Source: Kibdelosporangium philippinense (GTDB taxonomy: Bacteria > Actinomycetota > Actinomycetes > Mycobacteriales > Pseudonocardiaceae). Taken from it: a stretch of DNA of 64,000 nucleotides. Under the pieces are notes generated by a model. The model saw nothing but the letters and a program-made list of their open reading frames with translations, was not told where the DNA came from and did not search any database. The DNA lies in NCBI RefSeq assembly GCF_021390435.2, contig NZ_JAJVCN010000003.1, forward strand, positions 1,369,501-1,433,500. Direction: 5' to 3'. Shown here piece by piece: positions 16,662 to 25,621 of the stretch (within the stretch, counting starts at the first letter, position 1; every line of letters starts with the position of its first letter). Both the position numbers and the translations under genes were made by a program.

Positions 16662-18395
16662 CCTGGATTCACCGAAGATCTTGGTGGGTTGGTCGTGTCG
16701 TGAACGGGCAGATGCCCTCTGACTTGGGACGATTGTTCTTATGACAGAAACATATCGGACCGAGTGAGAGGGCATCTGCTGAGTGAAAGCATCGCATACG
16801 CGTGGCGCGGTGTCGGTGAGGTTCGACGATCCGGGATTGGTGTCGCACGCGGGCCTGGTGGCGGTGATGCGGCTGGCCGAGGACGCGGGGTTGTCGGATC
16901 TGGCCGGTGAGCTGGTCCGGCTGGGTGGTTCGGTCGGGGCGAACGCGGGCGCGAAGATCAGCACGATCGTGGCCGGGATGGCCGCGGGCGCGGACTCGAT
17001 CAGTGATCTGGACCTGGTGCGGCATGGCGGGATGGCGGGGTTGTTCACCGGGATCCGCGCACCGTCCACTGTGGGCACGTTCCTGCGCTGGTTCAGCATG
17101 GGTCATGTCGCTCAACTGGAGAAACTCTCCGCCCGGCTGCTGGCCCGCTTGGCGGAGCTGACGCCGCTGCTGGCGGGGGCCGACCGGTTGGGGTTGCTGG
17201 ATCTGGACTCGAAAATCAGCCAGGTCTACGGGCGGGGCAAAGACGGGGCCGCGTTCGGCTATACCGGGGTGTTGGGGTTGAACACGCTGGCCGCGACCCT
17301 GACCACAGCGGCGGGCAGGCCGGTGATCGTGGCGACCCGGTTACGGGGTGGCAACGCCGATACCCGCCGCGCGGTGAGCTCGCTGGCCCGGCGCGCGCTG
17401 GGCACCGCCCGCGCCGCGGGCGCGACCGGGCCGCTGCTGGTACGCGGCGATTCCGGGTTCTATGTCGGGGAATTGATCACGATGCTGGTGCGGGAAGGGG
17501 GTCTGGTTCTCCATCACCGCCCCACAACATTCCGCGATCCGGGAGGCGATCGACGCGATCAGCGAGCACGCCTGGCAGCAGCACACCTACCGCGACCCGG
17601 TCCTCGACCCGCACACCGGGCAGCTGATCCACACCGCCCAGATCGCCGAGACCAGCCATACCGCGTTCACCAACCCGACCGTCAACCCCGGCCAGAAAAC
17701 CACCGCCCGGCTACTGGTCCGCCGGACCCGGATCACCACCCGCGACGAGCAGGGCGAGTTGTTCCCAGCCTGGCGCTACCACGCGGTGTTCACCAACCTC
17801 CCGCCCGCCACCACCGAGCCCGACACCACCAGGCCCGCCACCACCAGGCCCGCCACCACCGAGCCCGACGCGGCCGGCTTCGACACGGCCACCGCCTGGC
17901 GTCTGCACGACCAACGCAGTGGCGCGATCGAACACGTCTTCGCCGAACTCGCGGCCGGCCCACTGGCCCACTTCCCGTCCGGACTGTTCGCCGCCAACGC
18001 CGCCTGGCTCTCCCTGGCCGCCCTGACCCACAACCTCCTGCGCGCCACCGCCTGCCTGGCCGGCCCCGCCCACGCCAGAACACGGCTGACCACCCTGCGC
18101 CGCCGGTTGATCACCATCGCCGCCCGCGTCACCCGCACCGCCCGCCACATCACCCTGCGGCTACCACGAGACTGGCCCTGGGCCACCGATTTCACCCGGC
18201 TGTTCACCACGATCCACGCCCCACCCCACCCCGCCTGACCCCTAACCACCCGCCTGACCAGGCCCAACCCGAAAGACCACAGTGGAAAAGCTGGGCAGAC
18301 CAGCAGCTCCCGCACGACCACACCAGACACCACCGGCCCACCACCACAATCACCCACCACCACGACCACAACCCAAGATCAACGGTGAATCCAGG
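16662..18395 (+). mobile_element. IS1380-family insertion sequence, 1734 bp
   Basis: Ends are inverted repeats: CCTGGATTCACCGaaGATCT on the left (from 16662) against the reverse complement of the right end with only two central differences. A 5-bp direct repeat TTCAA flanks it on both sides (16657-16661 and 18396-18400), as expected for IS1380-type transposition. One transposase frame fills the interior. It sits between mfd and the ALF-repeat genes, directly beside a small hairpin (18402-18424). Confidence 0.9.
16783..18238 (+). pseudogene. IS1380-type transposase, frameshifted
   Basis: DDE transposase of the IS1380 family. GTG start at 16783; the N-terminal half reads VSVRFDDPGLVSHAGLVAVM through LGLLDLDSKISQVYGRGKDG and LLVRGDSGFYVGELI (candidate DDE aspartates in LLDLDSK and RGDSGF). 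At a run of five G (17497-17501) the frame is lost; the natural continuation is in the next frame: WFSITAPQHSAIREAIDAI, then AWRYHAVFTN and a C-terminal part reaching 18238 with HVFAELAAGPLAHFPSG. Removing one G restores a single frame. Either an inactivating insertion, a homopolymer error, or less likely programmed slippage. A PATTRPATT-type low-complexity stretch lies in the C-terminal half. Confidence 0.88.
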
Positions 18396-18401
18396 TTCAA
18401 C

Positions 18402-18424
18402 GCCGCGAAGGTGACCTTCACGGC
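18402..18424. repeat. Short palindromic hairpin beside IS right end
   Basis: gccgcgaagg/ccttcacggc with a 3-nt loop, 9 of 10 pairs. It begins two bases beyond the IS target duplication. Pre-insertion sequence would have read acgcgTTCAAcgccgcgaagg. Confidence 0.55.
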
Positions 18425-18552
18425 AAAACGAGGGTTACGCCGGATGCCGGAACTCCGCAACAGTGTGATCGGTTTCGCTTGCGCGGGCGCAGGACGGTCA
18501 TTACCTTGCGATCTGAACGAGCCGGGGGGCTCGATGAACTGGGGGATCAAGG

Positions 18553-19611
18553 GTGAGACGTGCCCTAATTTGTGCTGCCTGCATTGTGGCGTCCTTCTCC
18601 GTGGCAGCACCCGTCGCTGCCTACGCGGGACCGTCCGTGACGATCCAGGCAGAGCAACCGTCTGATGACTGGATCTGGGTGAGATACCTGGCCAGCTCAC
18701 ATCCGTACAGCACGGTACGGACCGCCGCCTGGTCAGCATTGGTGAGCAGCAACCCGGACGCGGCGATCGCTGCGTTCCTGACGTCGGGTTACGACTACGC
18801 AGTAGAGCGCGCGCAGCAGCGTCGCGTGCGCAACATGGACTTCATCCGTCGGGTGTACGAGACGACGACCGTTGAGTACTCCCCCGAGGTGCACAACGAA
18901 GCGAAGCGACTGCTCGGTTCGAACGCGACCGACGCTGAGCGTGAGGCGTTCGTGCGTACCGGATACGAGACCGCACGATCACGCGATCGGGTGTATCGCG
19001 ACGAAATCGGTGCACAGAAGCAAGCACTTGTTCAGCGCGACCGGGATTTTGTCCGGAACCTGTCCACGAACGACCCCGGGGAGCAGGTCCGCCTGTCGGC
19101 AGCCCACGCCGTGCGTCTGGGTGCGACGGATGACGACTTGGTCGAGTTTTTCGCCTACGGCTGGGCAACCGGGTCGCGGTTGGATCTTGAGGTTTTCCGG
19201 ATGCGGCACGCGAACGACAACATGAAGTGGCGCAGCACGATCACCCGTCTGATCGCAGATGCCGAGGCTGCTGAGAACGCCGCTCGTGAGGCGTCGGAGG
19301 AGACCAAGCAGCAGGCCAAGGATGCTGCGGCGCGTGCGTGGCAGCAGGTGGGCACGCAGACGGAACCGGCCCGGTCGGGGTGGACGCAGGCGCAGGATGT
19401 CGCGGTGCGTCAGGCGGAGAACTGGCGGGCTGTGTTGGCCGCGGCGCAGGCTGCGATGGGTCCGAACTGGGAGTCGATCATCGATCCGGCGCGTTCGTCG
19501 GAGACCGCGTGGCTGGCCGAGCGTGACTCGGCGTCGCAGCAGGCGGCGTACTGGAATGCGTTGCTGCAGCAGGCAATTGACGCGGAACAGCGCGTCAAGA
19601 ACATCAACTGA
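18553..19611 (+). CDS. Secreted ALF-repeat protein, short form
   Basis: Exported protein of 352 residues. Signal peptide MRRALICAACIVASFSVAAP+VAAYA. Followed by ALF (Ala-Leu-Phe) repeats, about 30-45 residues each, seen as VRTAAWSALVSSNPDAAIAA/FLTSGYDYA, VHNEAKRLLGSNATDAEREA/FVRTGYETA and VRLSAAHAVRLGATDDDLVE/FFAYGWATG. From about residue 235 the chain is alanine-, glutamine- and glutamate-rich helix (ENAAREASEETKQQAKDAAA), with no recognisable enzyme or toxin domain at the C-terminus. GTG start with GGGGGA upstream. First gene of the ALF block, 65 bp before the next. Biochemical role unknown; the shared repeat suggests it works with the two larger ALF proteins. Confidence 0.85.
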   Translation: MRRALICAACIVASFSVAAPVAAYAGPSVTIQAEQPSDDWIWVRYLASSHPYSTVRTAAWSALVSSNPDAAIAAFLTSGYDYAVERAQQRRVRNMDFIRRVYETTTVEYSPEVHNEAKRLLGSNATDAEREAFVRTGYETARSRDRVYRDEIGAQKQALVQRDRDFVRNLSTNDPGEQVRLSAAHAVRLGATDDDLVEFFAYGWATGSRLDLEVFRMRHANDNMKWRSTITRLIADAEAAENAAREASEETKQQAKDAAARAWQQVGTQTEPARSGWTQAQDVAVRQAENWRAVLAAAQAAMGPNWESIIDPARSSETAWLAERDSASQQAAYWNALLQQAIDAEQRVKNIN

Positions 19612-19676
19612 CATATCTGTGACCGGCCTTCGCCAGTAGGTGGCGATCGCTTTGCCATGCCCAGAAAAGGAAAGCA

Positions 19677-21797
19677 ATGCGAAGAACAACTGTCCCTAGC
19701 AGACGTTTAGCCCGCGGTCTTGCCGCCGTCGCGGTGGTCACCGGGCTGATGGCGCCGGTCGTCGCGCACGCGGCACCGACGGACATTCCACCAGCGGCGG
19801 CCTCGCGCAACTCCGAGGCGACCGCGAACGCACCGGCGATCCCGCAGATCGCCGCGGACCCGGCCGCGACTGAGGTGCCCGAGTCCAGCGAGGTGGAGAA
19901 GGTCCGCGCGGTCCGTGCGATCGAGGTCGGCGAGGCGACCGACGAGTGGCTGATGTTGTCGGACAAGAACTTCGTGTTCCGGGTCTTCGACAAGATCAAC
20001 GCGGGCAAGTACCCGCTGACCAAGGCCGAGGCCTACCGGGTCTACAAGATCGTGGTGGAGAAGCCGGACGCGCCCGATGCGACCGCGTTCATCCGCACCA
20101 GCATTCACGACTTCGTCGACCGTGACCACCTGGAATACGCCCGCCGCCAGGAAGAAGCCCGCCTGGCCCGCGAGGCACGCCAGAAGGCCGCTGCCTTCGC
20201 CGAAATCCCAGCGGACGCGGCGATGCTGGACGGCAACGACCAGAACTTCGTGTACCAGGTGTGGCGCCGCTCCACCGGCCCGAAGGTCAAAGACGGCGCC
20301 ATGACCGCGTGGGGCGGCACCGAGGCGACCTGGAAGACGTTCATCAACACGGACATCTTCACGCTGCACATCGCCGACCAGCGGGATGCGATCGAGAAGG
20401 CCAAGCAGGAAAGCGAGGAAGCCGCCCGGATCCTGGCGGCCAAGCAGGCCAAGAAGAACGCGGCCGCCGTGCTCGGCATCCTCACGCCGGAGGGTTGGCT
20501 GACCCTGTCGGACGACAACTTCATCCGGCAGCTGCTGACCACCCCGGAGCTGGCGAACCCGCGACACATCGAGGTCCGCAACGCCGCCGAGGCCGCGCTG
20601 CGCAGCAGCAACCCAGCCGACTGGAAGGCGTTCATCGACACCGGCCTGAAGGCCGCCGATGACCGGGATGCCGCACGGGAGAAGGCGATCCGCGAGGAAG
20701 CTGACCGCCAGAAGGTCCGTGAGATCAAGGCAAAGGCTGAGGCAGGCCGGGTTCGCCCGCGTCTGGTCGCCGCCGCGAACGCCGCATTGGCAGGCACGCC
20801 CGCCGACGTGACCAAGTTCCTGTCCGAGACCCAGTTCAACGTGTTCAACCAAGCACTGCGGACCACGACGCCGGGTGTGAAGGCATGGCACGTGCGCGCC
20901 GCAGGTGGCGACGCGGGCATCACGCCGGGCACGCAGAGCACGACCACGGCCGACACGCCGCTTGGCGAGGCGACCTGGAAGGTCGTCACCGGTCTCGCCG
21001 ACACGAACTGCTACTCGTTCGAGTCCGCCACGCACGTCGGCAGCTACCTGCGTGTCCAGGACTACCGCGTGAAGTTGCAGGCCAGCGACGGCAGCGACGC
21101 GTACGAGAAGGACGCGACCTGGTGCCCGAAGCTGGGCAACTCCGGTTCCGGTGTCTCGCTTGAGTCCAAGGCGCTGCCGGGCCGGTTCCTGCGGCACTAC
21201 GGCGCCCAGCTGTTCGCGGGCGCCAAGAGCGGCGACACCACCGGTGACCTGAACCCGCACCTGTTCGAGGTCGACACGACCTGGAACATCGTCGACCCCG
21301 ACCCGATCGTCACCACGCAGATCATGCTGCGCTGGCACAACGACGACGCGTGGCGCGCCTTCGTCGGCAACCCGAAGTCCCCTGAGGTGCTCGACGGCGC
21401 GGTCCGGTACCGCGAGTTCACCAACACGGCCAGCGCCTACTGGGGCTCGGCGACCGGTGTGCGCAGCGTTTCCGGTGAGGCGCTGACGAAGTACCGCGCC
21501 TCGGGCGGTCCTAAGTGGAGGCTGCCGATCATCGACACCACCGCCACACCGGACAAGAAGGGTACGTACACCCACTTCGTCAACGGGCTGTCGATCTACT
21601 GGACCCCGGACACCGGCGCGCATCTGGTCTACGGGGCGATCCGGGGCCGTTGGGAGGCAATGGACTGGGAGCGTTCGTACCTCGGCTACCCGAAGACGGA
21701 CGAGGAGCAGGTCGGAAACCTGCGCCGCAGCACCTTCCAGGGCGGCTACATCTACCACGACCCAGCGACCGGACGGACTTGGGACACCAAGCTCTGA
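19677..21797 (+). CDS. Secreted ALF-repeat protein with AbfB-like and LGFP wall-binding modules
   Basis: 706-residue exported protein. Signal peptide about residues 1-32 (LAAVAVVTGLMAPVVAHAAP). Residues about 85-370: ALF repeats (WLMLSDKNFVFRVFDKINAG, WLTLSDDNFIRQLLTTPELA, VRNAAEAALRSSNPADWKAF) alternating with charged helices. Residues about 400-545: AbfB-type beta-trefoil that binds arabinofuranose in other proteins (SFESATHVGSYLRVQDYRVK, SLESKALPGRFLRHYGAQLF). Residues about 575-700: LGFP repeats (YWTPDTGAHLVYGAIRGRWE, RSYLGYPKTDEEQVG, FQGGYIYHDPATGRTW), which attach proteins to actinobacterial walls. No catalytic domain seen. Likely a wall- or glycan-anchored partner of the ALF toxin encoded next (inference). 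Confidence 0.87.
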   Translation: MRRTTVPSRRLARGLAAVAVVTGLMAPVVAHAAPTDIPPAAASRNSEATANAPAIPQIAADPAATEVPESSEVEKVRAVRAIEVGEATDEWLMLSDKNFVFRVFDKINAGKYPLTKAEAYRVYKIVVEKPDAPDATAFIRTSIHDFVDRDHLEYARRQEEARLAREARQKAAAFAEIPADAAMLDGNDQNFVYQVWRRSTGPKVKDGAMTAWGGTEATWKTFINTDIFTLHIADQRDAIEKAKQESEEAARILAAKQAKKNAAAVLGILTPEGWLTLSDDNFIRQLLTTPELANPRHIEVRNAAEAALRSSNPADWKAFIDTGLKAADDRDAAREKAIREEADRQKVREIKAKAEAGRVRPRLVAAANAALAGTPADVTKFLSETQFNVFNQALRTTTPGVKAWHVRAAGGDAGITPGTQSTTTADTPLGEATWKVVTGLADTNCYSFESATHVGSYLRVQDYRVKLQASDGSDAYEKDATWCPKLGNSGSGVSLESKALPGRFLRHYGAQLFAGAKSGDTTGDLNPHLFEVDTTWNIVDPDPIVTTQIMLRWHNDDAWRAFVGNPKSPEVLDGAVRYREFTNTASAYWGSATGVRSVSGEALTKYRASGGPKWRLPIIDTTATPDKKGTYTHFVNGLSIYWTPDTGAHLVYGAIRGRWEAMDWERSYLGYPKTDEEQVGNLRRSTFQGGYIYHDPATGRTWDTKL

Positions 21798-21817
21798 CCG
21801 ATCAGGTCTGACACAAA

Positions 21818-21853
21818 GGGGCCCGGCACACGAGCTTTCCGGTGCCGGGCCCC
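21818..21853 (+). terminator. Strong hairpin between the two large ALF genes
   Basis: Perfect 12-bp GC stem ggggcccggcac/gtgccgggcccc with a 12-nt loop, 20 nt after the stop of the preceding gene and 28 nt before the toxin ATG. No U-tract. May be a partial terminator or mRNA-stabilising hairpin that lowers toxin expression relative to the upstream genes. Confidence 0.75.
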
Positions 21854-21880
21854 ATTGGCATACAGGGGGTTTACCGAGCA

Positions 21881-24800
21881 ATGAGACTCATCCACAGAGC
21901 ACTGGCGGCCGCGCTGACCGCCACGGTGTTCGCAGGGCTCGTACAGCCCGCGAACGCCGCGGTCGCGGCGCCGGTCGTAGCGTCATCGTCCACAGAGGAT
22001 CCACCACCGTCGTCCGCGCGGCCGATGCCGCCGGATCCGTACAAGGAATGGGACGGCAAGTCCGGCGTCCCCGACACTGGCGACCCTCGGCTGCGGCAGT
22101 TGGTGGCCGACAATGCTGAGCTGGCCGAGGATGTCGAAGTCCGCGATGCCGCGAAGGCGGCGCTGGCCGGTGGTCGCACGGCGATCATGGCTTTCCTCAA
22201 CACCGGGTTGAAGGAAGCCCAGAAGAAGGCTGCGGACCGTAAGGCTCGGGTCGCCGCGGAGAACCGTGCGGCGATTGAACCGTTGCGGGGCACGGGTGGT
22301 CCGTATCTGCGGGCTGAAGTGGATCGTGTACTCGCCGGAACCGACCTGGATCGCCTGCAGTTCCTGGCTTACGGCAAGGGAATCGCCGAGCAGCGCGACG
22401 CCGCAGCCGTCCAAAGCGCCAAGCAGCGGGCGGATGAGAACCGCGCCCGGGTAACCATGGTTCTGGCCGCAGGTGGGCCAGACGTGAAACGCGCCGCGCA
22501 GACGGCACTCGACGCCGGTGACGCCGCGGTCGAACAGTTCCTCGCGTCGGGATACCTCGATGCGGCCAAGAAGGACGCTGAGGCCCGGGAGAAGTTCCTC
22601 GCCGACGAGGAAGCCCGGATCAAGGCCGCCGAAGCCCTCTCCGAACTGGCCAAGAAATCCGCGCGCGCCAACGAGGCCCGCCGGGTTCTGATGATCCAGC
22701 ACGGCAACGGCATCCGCGCCTTGCAGCGCTCGTCGAACGCCTTGATCCTGGCAGGCAACGAAGCCCGCAAGGCCGAGCAGATCTTGGCCGCGAACGACGC
22801 GGGCGGGCAGCACCCGGCCGACTCGTTCAACGGCGTGAAGGCGGAAGTCGCCCGCCAGTTGAGCAACGCCCGTGCTGCCGCGGATGACGCGAACCGGGCG
22901 GCAGTCCAGGCGCAGGTCCAGGCTGATGTGCTGGTAGAGACGGGTTTGCCGTACGGCGCGCAGTGGGCGCAGATGGCCTTTGGCATGTCACAGGCGGCCA
23001 AGGCCGCGGTCTCCGCGGTGGAAACCGCGTCGCACTCGGTCGACGCGGCTGCGTTCACCGACCAGGCTCGTAATGCTCAGGAGCGTGCCGAGCGGCATGC
23101 TGAGCAGGCTAAGAAGTGGCGTGAGACCGCTCAGGCGCACGCCAAGGCCGCAGCCGATCTTGCCGAGGCGGCTCGGGTACAGGCGGTAGCGGCTAAGGAT
23201 GCCGCGGCCCGTACGAAGGCTGCGCGTCAGGCAGCTGAACGGGCTGAAGCAGAAGCCTGGGCTGCTGCGGAACGAACCCGTCAGCACCGGATCACCGCCG
23301 AGCGTGAGGCTGCGACTGCTGCCGCACAGCGCGCGATCGCGCAGCGTGAGGCGGCCAACGCAGCCGCCGCGCGAGGCCGTGCCGAGCAGCAAGCCGCTGT
23401 CGCACGCGCGATGCGTGGCGAAGCCGAGGCACAGGAAGCCATCGCACGCGGTGCACGTGACCGCGCGGTGGTAGCGGACGGCGTTGCCGCACAAGCGGAA
23501 ACCGGTGCCCGTAACGAGGAACGCAACGCGGTAGCCAGCCGTGACGCGGCATATCGGGCCGAACGCGAGCAGCGCGCGGCCGAAGCACGTGCGGCAGCAA
23601 TGGACGCGATGGCCGCGGCCAGCCGAGGCACGCCGCACGAGAAGGCCGCGTTCGACGCGGCGCTGCAAGCCCGTGGTGAAGCCAACACCGCCGCGGGCGC
23701 GGCCGGTGCTGCCCGTGGCGCGGCGAACGCCGCTACGGGTGCCGCCGCCGGAGCACGTGGTGCGGCAACAGAAGCGACCCGTGCAGCGGCACGGGCGCGG
23801 GCGGCAGCGTCAGCTGCAGCCGCCGCAGCAGCACGAGCGAACGCGGCAGCCAACCGTGCCGAAGCGGAAGCAGCCGCGACACACGCCGCCGCGTTGCGGG
23901 CCAACTCGGCCGCGTCGGACGCTACGTTCAACGAGGCCAAGGCTGCCGAAGCCGCACAGAACGCGGTGAACCTGGCCAACCAGGCGGCATCCGAGGCCAT
24001 GAACGCCCAGATGTCGGCCGAGCGCACCAAGGCCGAAGCCGACGCGGCTGCTCAGGAAGCAGTCTCCGCCGCGACCCAGGCAAGCCTTGCGGTGCAAGCG
24101 GCTTCGGCGGCGAAGGCGTCCTCGCAGGCGATCACCCAACCGGCGAATACCGCGATCACTGTCGTGGCACCGTTCACCGGCCAGGACATCGACGCCGACT
24201 TCGTTGCAAGGGTCGCCGAACAGGCCCGCGCGGTCGGCGCCGAGCAGGCAGCCGCGGCCGAACGCCGTGCCGCAGAAGCACTTCAAGCAGCCAAGCTGGC
24301 GCAGGAGGCAGCCGACCGGGCCAAGGAAGAAGTCAAACCCGCCTACGACGCAGCCGCCGCAGCGGCCAAGTCCTCAGCGGCAGCGGCACAATCCGCCGCC
24401 GAAGCCCAAAGAGCCGCCGCCGAAGCCGCAGCGGACGGCGCCGCGGCACGGGCAGCCGCCGCACGCGCCAACCAGGCCGACGCCCAAGCCCGTGAAGACG
24501 CCCGCAAGGCGCGGGCAGCGGCCAACGCGGCAGCAAACGACGCCCGGATCGCCGGACGATCCGCATCCGCCGCCGAAGCCGACGCGGCAGCAGCACGTTC
24601 CGCAGCCGACCGGGCCGAAGCCGACGCCGCGGCAGCACGAGGAGCCGCCGACCGCGCCGAAACCTTTGCCGTGGAAGCCAACGCGGCTGCCGACAGTGCG
24701 GCAAAGCACGCCGAAGCCGCCTCGGAGGCTGCGAAGAACGCTTACAACGCCGCAGTCGACGCCGGCAAGGCCGCCGACCGTGCCGAGGAAGCAGCGCGCA

Positions 24801-25621
24801 AGGCTGAACAGGAGCGGCGCGCAAGCCAAGCAGCGGGGTCGGACGACCCGGGACCACCTCTGTCCGATGAGGACGAGGAGATGCTGTGGCTCGAGGGCGG
24901 CGACGAGCTGGTGCAGGAGTACCGCCGGGCACAGGACCAGGCCAAGAACGGTCTGATCGACTTCATCATCCAGAACGGTGGCCAGGTCCTGCTCGACATG
25001 ATCGGGTACACCGACGCCAAGAAGTGCTTCACCGAAGGTGATGTCGCCGCGTGCCTGTGGACCGTGGTCAACGTCGGCTCGTTGTTGCTGTTGATCGCCA
25101 AGGTGCCTCAGGTGGCCGCCGCGATCACCAAGATCGTCGGTGGGCTGACCAAGTTCCTCGAAGCGTCAGCCGCCGGCCAGAAGTTCCTGTCCACCATGCG
25201 CGGCCTGGTGGCTTCGGAGAAGGTCCGCTGTCCTGACGCGCTCGCCAGGACGGTCGCGGCTCGCCAGGCGATGGCACTGCACTGCCTGATCGCGCTGAAG
25301 GACTGGATCAGCAAGCCGATGCAGTTCGGCAACAGGGAGTTCCTGCTTGACAAGAAGGGAATGGACCACATCCTGCGCCGCCACCACCCGGACTACTGGG
25401 ACGGCACAGTCAAGGACAAGCAGAGCTTCTTCCCGAAGAGTATGTCCATTCCGGACATCGAGGACGCGATCAAGCAGGTCATGCAGCAGAACCGTGACGA
25501 CCTGATCGCCAACGGCGGGAAACGGATGCACAAGATCTACGGTACGGTCAACGGCGTCAAGTACCAGCTCGGCCTGAACCGTGGCCGGATCGGCCAGTTC
25601 TTCCCACTAGAGGGCCAATGA
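21881..25621 (+). CDS. ALF-repeat polymorphic toxin with C-terminal nuclease-like domain
   Basis: 1246-residue secreted protein. Signal peptide MRLIHRALAAALTATVFAGL+VQPANA. ALF repeats at about 70-225 (VRDAAKAALAGGRTAIMAFL, DVKRAAQTALDAGDAAVEQF). Residues about 230-985 are an alanine-rich (A/R/E/Q) coiled-coil filament. About 990-1090: pre-toxin region with YTDAKKCFTEGDVAACLWTV and a hydrophobic segment (NVGSLLLLIAKVPQVAAAI). About 1150-1246: the toxin-like tip with GMDHILRRHHPDYWDG, MSIPDIEDAIKQVMQQN and VNGVKYQLGLNRGRIGQFFP; the HIL..HH plus beta-rich C-terminus resembles BECR/EndoU-type RNases (inference). ATG at 21881 chosen over an open frame from 21842 because the signal peptide starts there. 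Overlaps the immunity gene by 4 bp. Confidence 0.88.
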   Translation: MRLIHRALAAALTATVFAGLVQPANAAVAAPVVASSSTEDPPPSSARPMPPDPYKEWDGKSGVPDTGDPRLRQLVADNAELAEDVEVRDAAKAALAGGRTAIMAFLNTGLKEAQKKAADRKARVAAENRAAIEPLRGTGGPYLRAEVDRVLAGTDLDRLQFLAYGKGIAEQRDAAAVQSAKQRADENRARVTMVLAAGGPDVKRAAQTALDAGDAAVEQFLASGYLDAAKKDAEAREKFLADEEARIKAAEALSELAKKSARANEARRVLMIQHGNGIRALQRSSNALILAGNEARKAEQILAANDAGGQHPADSFNGVKAEVARQLSNARAAADDANRAAVQAQVQADVLVETGLPYGAQWAQMAFGMSQAAKAAVSAVETASHSVDAAAFTDQARNAQERAERHAEQAKKWRETAQAHAKAAADLAEAARVQAVAAKDAAARTKAARQAAERAEAEAWAAAERTRQHRITAEREAATAAAQRAIAQREAANAAAARGRAEQQAAVARAMRGEAEAQEAIARGARDRAVVADGVAAQAETGARNEERNAVASRDAAYRAEREQRAAEARAAAMDAMAAASRGTPHEKAAFDAALQARGEANTAAGAAGAARGAANAATGAAAGARGAATEATRAAARARAAASAAAAAAARANAAANRAEAEAAATHAAALRANSAASDATFNEAKAAEAAQNAVNLANQAASEAMNAQMSAERTKAEADAAAQEAVSAATQASLAVQAASAAKASSQAITQPANTAITVVAPFTGQDIDADFVARVAEQARAVGAEQAAAAERRAAEALQAAKLAQEAADRAKEEVKPAYDAAAAAAKSSAAAAQSAAEAQRAAAEAAADGAAARAAAARANQADAQAREDARKARAAANAAANDARIAGRSASAAEADAAAARSAADRAEADAAAARGAADRAETFAVEANAAADSAAKHAEAASEAAKNAYNAAVDAGKAADRAEEAARKAEQERRASQAAGSDDPGPPLSDEDEEMLWLEGGDELVQEYRRAQDQAKNGLIDFIIQNGGQVLLDMIGYTDAKKCFTEGDVAACLWTVVNVGSLLLLIAKVPQVAAAITKIVGGLTKFLEASAAGQKFLSTMRGLVASEKVRCPDALARTVAARQAMALHCLIALKDWISKPMQFGNREFLLDKKGMDHILRRHHPDYWDGTVKDKQSFFPKSMSIPDIEDAIKQVMQQNRDDLIANGGKRMHKIYGTVNGVKYQLGLNRGRIGQFFPLEGQ

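Noticed and set aside
17497..17501. Programmed frameshift in the IS1380 transposase
   Set aside because: IS1380 transposases are normally a single frame; a simple extra G explains it better.
19707..21881. 724-residue minus-strand frame across the ALF-AbfB-LGFP gene
   Set aside because: Mirror of a GC-rich coding frame; the plus strand has signal peptide and domains.
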